Both the position numbers and the translations under genes were made by a program. The notes under the pieces were generated by a model. It was not told where the DNA came from and searched no databases. It worked only from the letters and a program-made list of their open reading frames with translations. From NCBI GenBank assembly GCA_031285105.1, contig JAITWV010000334.1:1-22603 (forward strand): a stretch of 22,603 bases of DNA. Reading direction: 5' to 3'. Positions 15,510-22,593 of the stretch are shown in pieces (position 1 is the stretch's first letter; each line of letters begins with the position of its first letter). This DNA comes from Streptococcaceae bacterium. Its GTDB lineage: Bacteria; Bacillota; Bacilli; Lactobacillales; Streptococcaceae.

Positions 15510-16799
15510 TTGCAAAAAATTCTTATACCATTAAAACAACACGTCGGAGTACCTTGTGAGCCAATCGTTGAGGTTGGAGATAAAGTACTACGTGGGCAAT
15601 TAATTGCTAAACCAGCAGGTCTAGGAGCAAATGTTCATTCAAGTTTAACAGGTGAAGTTGTTGAAATTTCTAATGGAAACATTGTGATTCAACCAGATGA
15701 AGTTCAAAACCTAAACGAATTTGTGAAGATTCCAGAAACTAGCTCACACGTTGAAGCAATTGATGCAGCAGGTATCGTTGGTGCAGGTGGCGCAGGATTT
15801 CCAACTGCCATCAAAATTGCCTGTGATATTCCAAACGGTGTATTTATTGCAAACGGTGCTGAGTGTGAAGCATTACTTAGTCACAATGTGAAGCAAATGA
15901 ATGAACATGTGGAGCAATTGCTGCGCGGTATGGAATATTGTATGGAAATTACAAATGCACCAAAAGGCGTACTTGCTGTAAAAGGGAAGCACAAAGCTTT
16001 AGTAGCGCATTTGAAGACCATTTTAGAAGATATTCCAAATATTGACGTTTTTGAATTGCCAGATATTTATCCAGCTGGTGATGAGCGTATGATTGTTCGT
16101 GAAGTAATGAACATTATTTTAGAGCCAGGACAACTTCCATTTGAGGTTGGAGCGGTTGTAGATAATACAGAAACCATTAAACGTATCGCTGAAGCTATTG
16201 AGTTACGTAAACCTTTCATTGATAAGGATGTAACTGTTTCAGGACGAGTGAAGCAAAAGAGCACAGTCTTTGTTAATGTACCAGTTGGAATACCAGTTGG
16301 CTCATTAATTCAAGATGTAGGTGGGTATGTTGAACCTCATGGAGAAATCGTTTTAGGTGGACCGATGACTGGATCAGCTGGTACTGAAAATTCACCAGTA
16401 ACCAAAACAACAGGTGGCGTTTTAGTCGCTATGCCTTTCCCGCAAGAAAAACGCAAAGTAGGTATTCTAATTTGCGAATGTGGTGGTTCAGATGAGCGTA
16501 TGACACATATTGCTGAAGCTATGGGTGGTGAAGTTGTCGCACGTGAGATGTGTAAACGAATGGTAGAAGTAAACGGAAGATACAGATGTGCAATGCCAGG
16601 TGTATGTCCTGGACAAGCTCAAACCGTCTTGGCACTGAAAAAAGAAGGTGCACAAGTTGTTCTGACAGGTACTTGTAGTGATTGAACGAACACCGTAATG
16701 GGTGTAGCTCCTAGGTTAGGAGTTCCGGTTTATCATCACACAGATCATGTTCTTAGAGCAGACGGGCATAAATTGTATCGACGCTTACCTACCAATTAA
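15510..16799 (+). CDS. prdC: Proline reductase-associated electron transfer selenoprotein PrdC
   Basis: Read through the TGA at 16683-16685 as selenocysteine, this is a 429-residue protein; the frame stays open and ends at TAA 16797-16799. The N-terminus (LKQHVGVPCEPIVEVGDKV) is the RnfC-type barrel-sandwich domain, and GAGGAGFPT (91-99) is the RnfC/NuoF-like loop. The C-terminal part has several cysteines (ILICECGG, GRYRCAMPGVCPG) and ends with C389-S-D-U392, a CxxU redox pair. In clostridia PrdC passes electrons from NADH/Rnf to the reductase. The start is TTG at 15510 with AAAGGAGGTGA upstream. Two hairpins lie just after the UGA (16690-16705 and 16706-16724, the second with a GGT loop), candidates for the SECIS element. 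prdA follows 41 bases after the stop. Confidence 0.92.
16686..16724 (+). promoter_or_regulatory. Candidate SECIS element of prdC
   Basis: Immediately 3' of the UGA are two tandem hairpins: ACACC/GGTGT (16690-16694 with 16701-16705) and an 8-bp stem AGCTCCTA/TAGGAGTT (16706-16713 with 16717-16724) with apical loop GGT. Bacterial SECIS elements lie directly after the UGA and show GU in the apical loop; which hairpin SelB would bind is not clear. Confidence 0.5.
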
Positions 16800-16840
16800 A
16801 AAAGAAAGAAATAATTATTTTTATTAGGAGGAAGAAACGA

Positions 16841-18712
16841 ATGTCAATCAATGCAGAAACTGCCAAAGAGCATGCATTAGACCCTGCTGTATTATGTTGC
16901 CGCACAGAAGCTGGTAAAGTAATTTCAGCAGATGATTTAGAAGATCCAACAATTTTTCCAGATTTGGAAGATTCAGGATTACTAACAATCACAGACGATA
17001 CATTAACTATCGGACAAGTATTAGGTACAACATTAAACAAAACAACGGATGCGTTAGTACCTTTAACAGCAAGCATTTTAGATGGAGTACAAGATGTAGC
17101 TCCTGTATCAAATGAAGTAGAAGAAATTCCAGCAATTGCAGCCAAGCCAGTTGTAGCAGCACCAGTAATGGCACAGGCTTCTACAGGTTCAGTAAAAATC
17201 CGCATCGCTAAAGGTGAAGGAATTGAATTAGATATTCCTTTATCAGTAGCAGGTCAAATGGGCTTAGTTGATGCACCAGTAGCACCGGCAGCAATTTCTG
17301 CAGCAGCACCTGTAACTCCAGTAGTTGCACCAGTTGCTGAAGAAAAAGTTGTTCGCTCAGTACGTCGTGACCACTTCAGAATTGATAAAGTAGTCTTTGG
17401 TGAAGAAACAAAAATCGAAGGCACTACTTTAACAATTCGTAACATGGAAGAAATTAGCGCACATGCTGTTTCTTTAGAAGAATTAGTTGAAGATATGAAG
17501 ATCGAAATTATCACTCCAGATAAATACGGTCAATATTCTGAAACAATCATGGACGTACAGCCAATCGCAACAAAATTTGAAGGCGATTTAGGTGAAGGTG
17601 TTACACGTGTACTTGATGGTGTCGTTATGGTTGTAACGGGAACTGACGCAAATGGTGTACAAATTGGTGAGTTCGGATCATCTGAAGGTGAAATGGATCG
17701 CAACATCATGTGGGGACGTCCTGGTGCTCCAGATAAAGGCGAAATCTTCATTAAAACACAAGTAACAATTAAAGCTCATGCAAATATGGAACGTCCAGGT
17801 CCATTAGCAGCTCACAAAGCAACAGACTTTATTACTCAAGAAATTCGCGAAGCTTTAAAACACGCAGATGAAGCTCTAGTAGTATCATCTGAAGAAATCG
17901 TACAAAAACGTCGCCCTGGTAAAAAACGCGTAGTAATCGTGAAAGAAATCATGGGACAAGGCGCAATGCACGACAACTTAATTTTACCAACAGAACCAGT
18001 TGGAACATTAGGTGCAAAAGCCAACGTTGACTTAGGTAACTTACCAGTTGTTTTATCTCCAACAGAAGTTTTAGATGGCGGTATTCACGCATTAACATGT
18101 ATTGGACCAGCATCAAAAGAAAACTCTCGTCATTACTGGAGAGAGCCATTAGTAATCGAAGCAATGAATGATCCAGAAATTGATTTAGTAGGTGTAATGT
18201 TTGTAGGTTCTCCTCAAGCAAATACTGAAAAATATTATGTATCTAAACGTTTAGGTATGACAATTGAAGCAATGGATGTTGACGGAGCTATCGTTACGAC
18301 AGAAGGATTCGGAAATAACCATATTGACTTTGCAGCCCACATCGAAGAAATCGGTAAACGCGGCGTTCATGTAGTAGGTGACTCTTACTCAGCAGTTCAA
18401 GGAGCTCTAGTAGTAGGAAACAAATACATGATTGCAATGGTTGATAACAATAAATCAAAACAAGGGATCGAAAACGAAATCTTGTCAAATAATACACTAT
18501 GTCAAGAAGATGCAATTCGTGATTTAGCTATGTTGAAAACACTTATGGGTGGCGGAACAATTAAGACTGCTGAACGTAAATGGAATGCCAACGTAAAACA
18601 AAACAATATCGAAGTCATCGAAAAGACAACAGGAACAAAAATTGATTTAGTAGATAACGAGCAAATTTTACCTAAGAGTAAGAAACGTCAAGAAATTTAC
18701 GAAATCGATTAA
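16841..18712 (+). CDS. prdA: D-proline reductase proprotein PrdA
   Basis: A 623-residue proprotein, the usual length. The self-cleavage site is C420 in ALTCIGPASKENSRH: in the family this cysteine becomes the pyruvoyl group at the N-terminus of the smaller subunit, giving chains of about 419 and 204 residues. Before it lies an N-terminal domain with C19-C20, two Ala/Pro/Val-rich linkers (about 94-114 and 144-168), and the core with GEFGSSEG and MGQGAMHD. The pyruvoyl carbonyl binds D-proline while PrdB selenocysteine attacks the ring, giving 5-aminovalerate. TTAGGAGGAAG precedes the ATG. PrdD and PrdE downstream resemble the two parts on either side of C420. Confidence 0.96.
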   Translation: MSINAETAKEHALDPAVLCCRTEAGKVISADDLEDPTIFPDLEDSGLLTITDDTLTIGQVLGTTLNKTTDALVPLTASILDGVQDVAPVSNEVEEIPAIAAKPVVAAPVMAQASTGSVKIRIAKGEGIELDIPLSVAGQMGLVDAPVAPAAISAAAPVTPVVAPVAEEKVVRSVRRDHFRIDKVVFGEETKIEGTTLTIRNMEEISAHAVSLEELVEDMKIEIITPDKYGQYSETIMDVQPIATKFEGDLGEGVTRVLDGVVMVVTGTDANGVQIGEFGSSEGEMDRNIMWGRPGAPDKGEIFIKTQVTIKAHANMERPGPLAAHKATDFITQEIREALKHADEALVVSSEEIVQKRRPGKKRVVIVKEIMGQGAMHDNLILPTEPVGTLGAKANVDLGNLPVVLSPTEVLDGGIHALTCIGPASKENSRHYWREPLVIEAMNDPEIDLVGVMFVGSPQANTEKYYVSKRLGMTIEAMDVDGAIVTTEGFGNNHIDFAAHIEEIGKRGVHVVGDSYSAVQGALVVGNKYMIAMVDNNKSKQGIENEILSNNTLCQEDAIRDLAMLKTLMGGGTIKTAERKWNANVKQNNIEVIEKTTGTKIDLVDNEQILPKSKKRQEIYEID

Positions 18713-18741
18713 TAATTAGTAAAAAGTAATAGGTGATGAAT

Positions 18742-19056
18742 ATGGATGGAATGGATAAACTAAAATATATCTCAACAGAGCAAATGTTTGAGGGGATTCT
18801 TGTAGAAGTAAAAGATGCAAGTGTCACAATTGATGTGAAAGGTCGCTTGGGTCAATTCAAGATTCCACGTCGAATGATTATTTCTGAACATGATTTAGAA
18901 ATTGGTCAAGAGGTAGGTTTTGTGATGTCCTATCCAGAAGTGCTTGACCCTGAGCCAAATCAAGACTATGTGAACGCATTAGCGGAAACACAACGTCGTA
19001 AAGAAGCTTATCAAGCGAACATCAAAAAATTACAAGAAGAACAAGAAAAAGAATAA
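18742..19056 (+). CDS. Conserved small prd-locus protein
   Basis: A 104-residue protein between prdA and prdB. The first ~65 residues contain FEGILVEVKDASVTIDVKGR and GQFKIPRRMIISE, alternating hydrophobic residues that look like a small beta barrel. The C-terminal ~30 residues are a charged helix rich in Gln, Lys and Glu. The frame opens at GTG 18733, but AGGTG at 18731-18735 is correctly spaced for the ATG at 18742. Small proteins at this place occur in clostridial prd loci (I recall CBO2463/CBO2479-type names, not verified). The barrel-like core might be an accessory or assembly factor; no function is assigned. Confidence 0.85.
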   Translation: MDGMDKLKYISTEQMFEGILVEVKDASVTIDVKGRLGQFKIPRRMIISEHDLEIGQEVGFVMSYPEVLDPEPNQDYVNALAETQRRKEAYQANIKKLQEEQEKE

Positions 19057-19118
19057 TACAGTATGGTGGGAACTTTTTCACCTTGCTGTGTAAAAATTTA
19101 GAAAGAGGAGAAACAACA

Positions 19119-19844
19119 ATGACTTTAACAGTTTTTGAAGGTTTACAGTCAGAAATTTTTGTGCCAATTACACCGCACTCAATTTTCACACCTGTAACAA
19201 AAGAACTTAAAGAAATGCGTGTTGCAATGGCTACTGCTGCCGGCGTGCATTTAAAAACAGACAAACGTTTTAACCTTGCTGGAGACACAAGTTACCGTGA
19301 AATTCCAGATACAGCAACAACAGATGAAATGATGGTATCACATGGTGGATATGACAATGCCGATGTAAACAAAGACATCAATGCAATGTTTCCAATTGAC
19401 CGTTTACATGAATTAGCAGCTGAAGGATTTATCAAAGAAGTTGCGCCAATGCACTTTGGATTCATGGGTGGAGGCGGAGACCAAACAGCATTCCATGATG
19501 TAACTGGACCAGAAATTGCTCAAAAATTAAAAGATGAAGACGTTGACGCAGTTGTTTTAACAGCCGGTTGAGGGACTTGTCATAGAACTGCCGTGATCGT
19601 GCAGAGAGCAATCGAGGAAGCTGGTATTCCTACAATTATTATTTCCGCTTTACCACCAGTAGTACGCCAAAATGGTTCACCACGTGCTGTAGCGCCAAGT
19701 GTACCAATGGGAGCAAATGCTGGAGAACCAAACAATATCGAAATGCAACATGGTATTTTGAAAGATACTTTAGAACAATTAGTAGCTATTCAAACACCAG
19801 GCAAAATCGTTCCATTACCGTACGAGTATATCGCACACGTGTAA
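19119..19844 (+). CDS. prdB: D-proline reductase selenoprotein PrdB
   Basis: Reading TGA 19569-19571 as selenocysteine gives a 241-residue protein, the normal PrdB length. The residues around codon 151 are TAG-U-GTCHR: a UxxC motif (U151, C154) equivalent to the active site of glycine/proline reductase B-type subunits. MHFGFMGGGGDQ (near 121-132) and SALPPVVRQNGSPRAV downstream are conserved family blocks on each side, so this is not a disrupted gene. U151 is the nucleophile that opens the D-proline ring held by the PrdA pyruvoyl group. AGAGGAG lies 8 bases before the ATG. The first ~105-bp hairpin element follows the stop. Confidence 0.95.
19572..19604 (+). promoter_or_regulatory. Candidate SECIS element of prdB
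   Basis: Sixteen bases after the UGA a stem CTGCCG (19588-19593) pairs with CG-(T)-GCAG (19598-19604), with loop TGAT and one bulged T. The position and bulge are compatible with a bacterial SECIS; the stem is short and the call is inference from location. Confidence 0.35.
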
Positions 19845-19852
19845 TTTATAGT

Positions 19853-19958
19853 GGTGAAACGAGCGCTTAGGCTAGACAAAATTTCTCAAAGGTGACGGTT
19901 CTTCGCTTGCGAAGGTTCTCAGCTTTGAAAATTTTGCTCTAACCTGCTCGATTGAACC
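19853..19958 (+). repeat. Structured ~105-bp hairpin element, copy A (prdB/prdD junction)
   Basis: The element fills the prdB-prdD gap. It starts GGTGAAACGAGC and ends GCTCGATTGAACC. Helices: CGAGC/GCTCG (19860-19864 with 19946-19950); AGG.TAGA.C.AAAATTT with its complement (19869-19884 with 19929-19945); TCAAAG/CTTTGA (19886-19891 with 19923-19928); and CTTCG-CTTG-CGAAG (19901-19914), a hairpin with a CUUG tetraloop flanked by GGTTC repeats. Copy B shares this fold with compensatory changes. It could be an RNA processing or regulatory element, or a small palindromic intergenic repeat like those described in enterococci. Confidence 0.85.
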
Positions 19959-19986
19959 CGGAAAACACAATTTAGGAGATTTTTTG

Positions 19987-20721
19987 ATGGGTGATAGTTT
20001 AAAAATTAAAGTTTTTCATATAAATCAAGTAGAAGTTGGAGAAAAGTTTCACATAGTTATGGACAAACTCCAAATTCGTGATACAATGAACAATGTAAGC
20101 CCAGACATTCAAAAATTCACAATGAACGTGTTACCCCCAGGACATTTAGATGTTGAAACCAACACTATCATGGACGTGATTCCAATATCAACCAAGGTAT
20201 TGGGATCATGGGGGAATGGTATCACGCATACCTTAACAGGAGTGAGCGTGATTTTGACAGGTCGAATTGACGAAGGTGAACAAATGCATGAATTTGGTTC
20301 ATCTGAAGGTATTTTATCTGAGCATCTTGTATTAGATCAACCTGGCACCCCACAAAGCGGTGATTTCATCATTCATTTAGATATACTTGCTAAAAAAAGC
20401 ACAAACTTTGACCGCAAAATATGTTTAACTATGTTTGAAGAAGCCGACCGTTACATTCAAGAAATACGTGAACAAGTAAAACTGCTCGAGTCAAAACATG
20501 CCAATGAAGTACACGAATACATAGATATACCAAATCCAGGAAAGCCAAAAGTTGCTCTTGTCAAACAAGTTGCTGGACAAGGTGCCATGTATGACATGAT
20601 GCTTTTTCCTGATGAACCTAGTGGCTTTAAAGGTGGTACTTCCATCATTGACATGCAAAATATGCCAATTTACTTAACGGCAAATGAATATCGAGATGGT
20701 ATTATACGTTCAATGAACTAA
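19987..20721 (+). CDS. prdD: PrdD, paralogue of the PrdA pre-cleavage part
   Basis: A 244-residue protein similar along its length to PrdA from about residue 177 to 419: shared landmarks are MDV.PI.TK, HEFGSSEG (PrdA GEFGSSEG), AGQGAMYD (PrdA MGQGAMHD) and a C-terminal YRDGIIRSMN that parallels the residues just before the PrdA cleavage cysteine. PrdD proteins accompany proline reductase in clostridia; their exact role is unsettled. The frame opens with TTG 19984, but AGGAG at 19974-19978 favours the ATG at 19987. It sits right after hairpin copy A and 29 bases before prdE. Confidence 0.9.
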   Translation: MGDSLKIKVFHINQVEVGEKFHIVMDKLQIRDTMNNVSPDIQKFTMNVLPPGHLDVETNTIMDVIPISTKVLGSWGNGITHTLTGVSVILTGRIDEGEQMHEFGSSEGILSEHLVLDQPGTPQSGDFIIHLDILAKKSTNFDRKICLTMFEEADRYIQEIREQVKLLESKHANEVHEYIDIPNPGKPKVALVKQVAGQGAMYDMMLFPDEPSGFKGGTSIIDMQNMPIYLTANEYRDGIIRSMN

Positions 20722-20750
20722 AAAGTATATTTTGAAAAGGTGGTGTTTAA

Positions 20751-21236
20751 ATGGGTATTGGACCATCCACAAAAGAAACATCAAAACATTTGTTCAAAGA
20801 TCCATTAATTGATACTTTGGCAAATGATCCAGACATTGACTTTCAAGGTGTCGTAATTGTCGGAACCCCACAAGCCAATGATCAAAAAATCTTGGTTGGT
20901 AATCGGGTAGCAGCACTATTAAGTGGCATGAGAACAAACGGCATGATACTCACAAGTGATGGATGGGGCAATAGTGATGTAGATTTTGCAAATATCTTAC
21001 AAAAGGTTGCAGACAAAAAGATTAGTGTTTCAGGGCTAAAATTTATCGGCAAACAAGCAAAGTTCGTCGTCGAAAACGAATATACAAAAGGCGTTTTCGA
21101 TATGAACAAGTCTGATGAAGGGATAGAAACTCAAATCGTTGGACACAATAATGCAAGTAAAAAAGATGCAGTAAAATTACTTGCCTCAATTAAAATCAAA
21201 ATGCGAAATGCGAGAAATGGTGAAACGAGCGTTTAG
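20751..21236 (+). CDS. prdE: PrdE, paralogue of the PrdA post-cleavage part
   Basis: A 161-residue protein aligned with PrdA from C420 onward: MGIGPSTKETSKHLFKDPL corresponds to CIGPASKENSRHYWREPL, so the initiator Met replaces the pyruvoyl-forming Cys and no pyruvoyl group can form. Later shared blocks are VGTPQAN (PrdA VGSPQAN) and DGWGNSDVDFA. AAGGTGGTG precedes the ATG. It probably works with PrdD as a complex mirroring the PrdA halves. The last five residues (GETSV) and the stop are encoded by hairpin copy B, so the C-terminal end has likely been replaced by the element. Confidence 0.9.
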   Translation: MGIGPSTKETSKHLFKDPLIDTLANDPDIDFQGVVIVGTPQANDQKILVGNRVAALLSGMRTNGMILTSDGWGNSDVDFANILQKVADKKISVSGLKFIGKQAKFVVENEYTKGVFDMNKSDEGIETQIVGHNNASKKDAVKLLASIKIKMRNARNGETSV

Positions 21237-21323
21237 TCTTGATAAAATTTCTCAAAAATAAGGTTCTTCGCTTGCGGAGGTTCTTGATTTTGAAAATTTT
21301 ATTCAAGACTGCTCGATTGAACC
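21219..21323 (+). repeat. Structured ~105-bp hairpin element, copy B (prdE/prdF junction)
   Basis: Second copy, same ends as copy A. Helices: CGAGC/GCTCG (21226-21230 with 21311-21315); AGTCTTGA/TCAAGACT (21235-21242 with 21303-21310), a perfect 8-bp helix; T+AAAATTT with its complement (21243-21250 with 21294-21301); TCAAAA/TTTTGA (21252-21257 with 21288-21293); and the CTTCG-CTTG-CGGAG hairpin with GGTTC on both sides. Relative to copy A both strands changed together at four pairs. It begins inside the prdE coding sequence and ends about 40 bases before prdF. Confidence 0.85.
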
Positions 21324-21363
21324 AAGACATGAAAACCAACAAGTACGTTAATGGAGGAAGAAA

Positions 21364-22443
21364 ATGAAAACAATGACAGACACTACACAAACAACAGCCC
21401 CCGAAAGTAAATTTGGCTTATTACCGCAAAAATTTGGCCAAGTAATCACAGCAATTGATACACACACAGCAGGAGAAGCAGCTCGTTTAATTACAGACGG
21501 ATTTGGACGTATTCCTGGTGAAACAATGGCTGAAAAGAAAGCTTATCTTGAAAACGAAAAAGATTCATTGCGTACCATGTTAATGCATGAGCCTCGTGGA
21601 CACAATGAAATGTTTGGTGCGTTTATTACAGAACCAACAAACGAAGAAGCCGATTATGGAATTATTTTTATGGATGCAGGTGGCTACTTAAATATGTGTG
21701 GTCATAATACAATCGCAGCAATGGCAGTTGCAGTTGAAGCAGGTTGGGTTCCAGTATATGACGGTGCGCGTGAAGTTGAAGTTGTTCAAGATACACCAGC
21801 GGGAATTGTTAGAGGTAAAGTTCATTTAGATGAAGATTACAGTGCAGACAAAGTATCTTTTGACAATGTACCAGCTTTCCTTTACAAACGCGATGTTGAA
21901 GTAGATGTTCCTGAGATTGGCAAATTGAAAGTTGATATTTCATTTGGCGGAAGTTTCTTCGTATTATTACCAGCAAGTGCAGTTGGATTAACAATTACAC
22001 CAGAAAATGCTTCAAAATTCAGCAAACTTGGTATTTTAATTCGTGATGCAGTCAATGCTCAAGTAGAAATTGCTCACCCAGAATTAGCGCATATCAAAAC
22101 AGCAGATTTAGTAGAATTCTACGGACCAGCTGCAAGTGAGGATGCAACTTATCAAAACGTGGTTGTTTTTGGCGATGGACAAGTTGACCGTTCACCATGC
22201 GGTACAGGAACTAGTGCAAAACTAGCAGCATTGTACGGAAAAGGTGAAATGGGCGTAGGCGATACTTTCGTTTATGAGTCAATCATCCAAACCAAATTTG
22301 ATGGCGAGATTGTTGAAGCAGTTAAAGTTGGTGAATTTGATGCGATTATCCCTCGTATTTCAGGTTCAGCTTATATTACTGGTTTCAATCAATTCGTAGT
22401 AGACAAAAGAGATTCATTGAAAAATGGTTTCGTATTAAAATAA
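21364..22443 (+). CDS. prdF: Proline racemase PrdF
   Basis: A 359-residue enzyme of the proline racemase family. Both catalytic cysteines are in place: C112 in MCGHNT and C279 in DRSPCGTGTSA. It interconverts L- and D-proline, supplying the D-isomer used by PrdA/PrdB. It has an N-terminal extension of about 22 residues before the conserved QVITAIDTHTAGEAAR start of the fold. TGGAGGAAG lies just upstream of the ATG. It is the last recognisable prd gene in the window; no clear terminator follows, and a structured leader candidate precedes the next gene. Confidence 0.96.
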   Translation: MKTMTDTTQTTAPESKFGLLPQKFGQVITAIDTHTAGEAARLITDGFGRIPGETMAEKKAYLENEKDSLRTMLMHEPRGHNEMFGAFITEPTNEEADYGIIFMDAGGYLNMCGHNTIAAMAVAVEAGWVPVYDGAREVEVVQDTPAGIVRGKVHLDEDYSADKVSFDNVPAFLYKRDVEVDVPEIGKLKVDISFGGSFFVLLPASAVGLTITPENASKFSKLGILIRDAVNAQVEIAHPELAHIKTADLVEFYGPAASEDATYQNVVVFGDGQVDRSPCGTGTSAKLAALYGKGEMGVGDTFVYESIIQTKFDGEIVEAVKVGEFDAIIPRISGSAYITGFNQFVVDKRDSLKNGFVLK

Positions 22444-22473
22444 CAAACACATAGAAAAAAACACCAGGGTCCT

Positions 22474-22566
22474 GCAAGTAAATTATACTGTTTAGTCAAC
22501 TTTTGAACTTGAGTTGGTAATTTAAGTTCAGTGCAAAAAGTCCTAAATACTACTTGCTTCACCAAC
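22474..22566 (+). ncRNA. Candidate structured leader (possible pseudoknot) between prdF and the next gene
   Basis: Four pairings can be seen: GCAAGTA/TACTTGC (22474-22480 with 22551-22557) enclosing ACTTT/AAAGT (22499-22503 with 22537-22541) and TGAACTT/AAGTTCA (22504-22510 with 22524-22530). GTTGGT in the innermost loop (22513-22518) pairs with ACCAAC (22561-22566) outside the closing helix, giving a pseudoknot about 16 bases before the next ribosome site. I do not recognise a known riboswitch. No second copy is available to test it. Confidence 0.35.
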
Positions 22567-22593
22567 CCCCAACACATAAATGGAGGAAAAAAA

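Noticed and set aside
16789..17205. 138-residue minus-strand reading frame opposite the prdA start
   Set aside because: It is antisense to a well-supported gene and covers the prdA ribosome site; low-complexity Ser/Ala/Thr composition results from the opposite strand.
19119..19844. prdB as a pseudogene broken by TGA
   Set aside because: The frame is intact on both sides, family motifs continue, and a tRNA-Sec is nearby; selenocysteine is the better reading. The same holds for prdC.
19987..21236. prdD and prdE as one frameshifted or broken prdA copy
   Set aside because: Each has its own ribosome site and start, and both occur as separate genes in clostridial prd loci.
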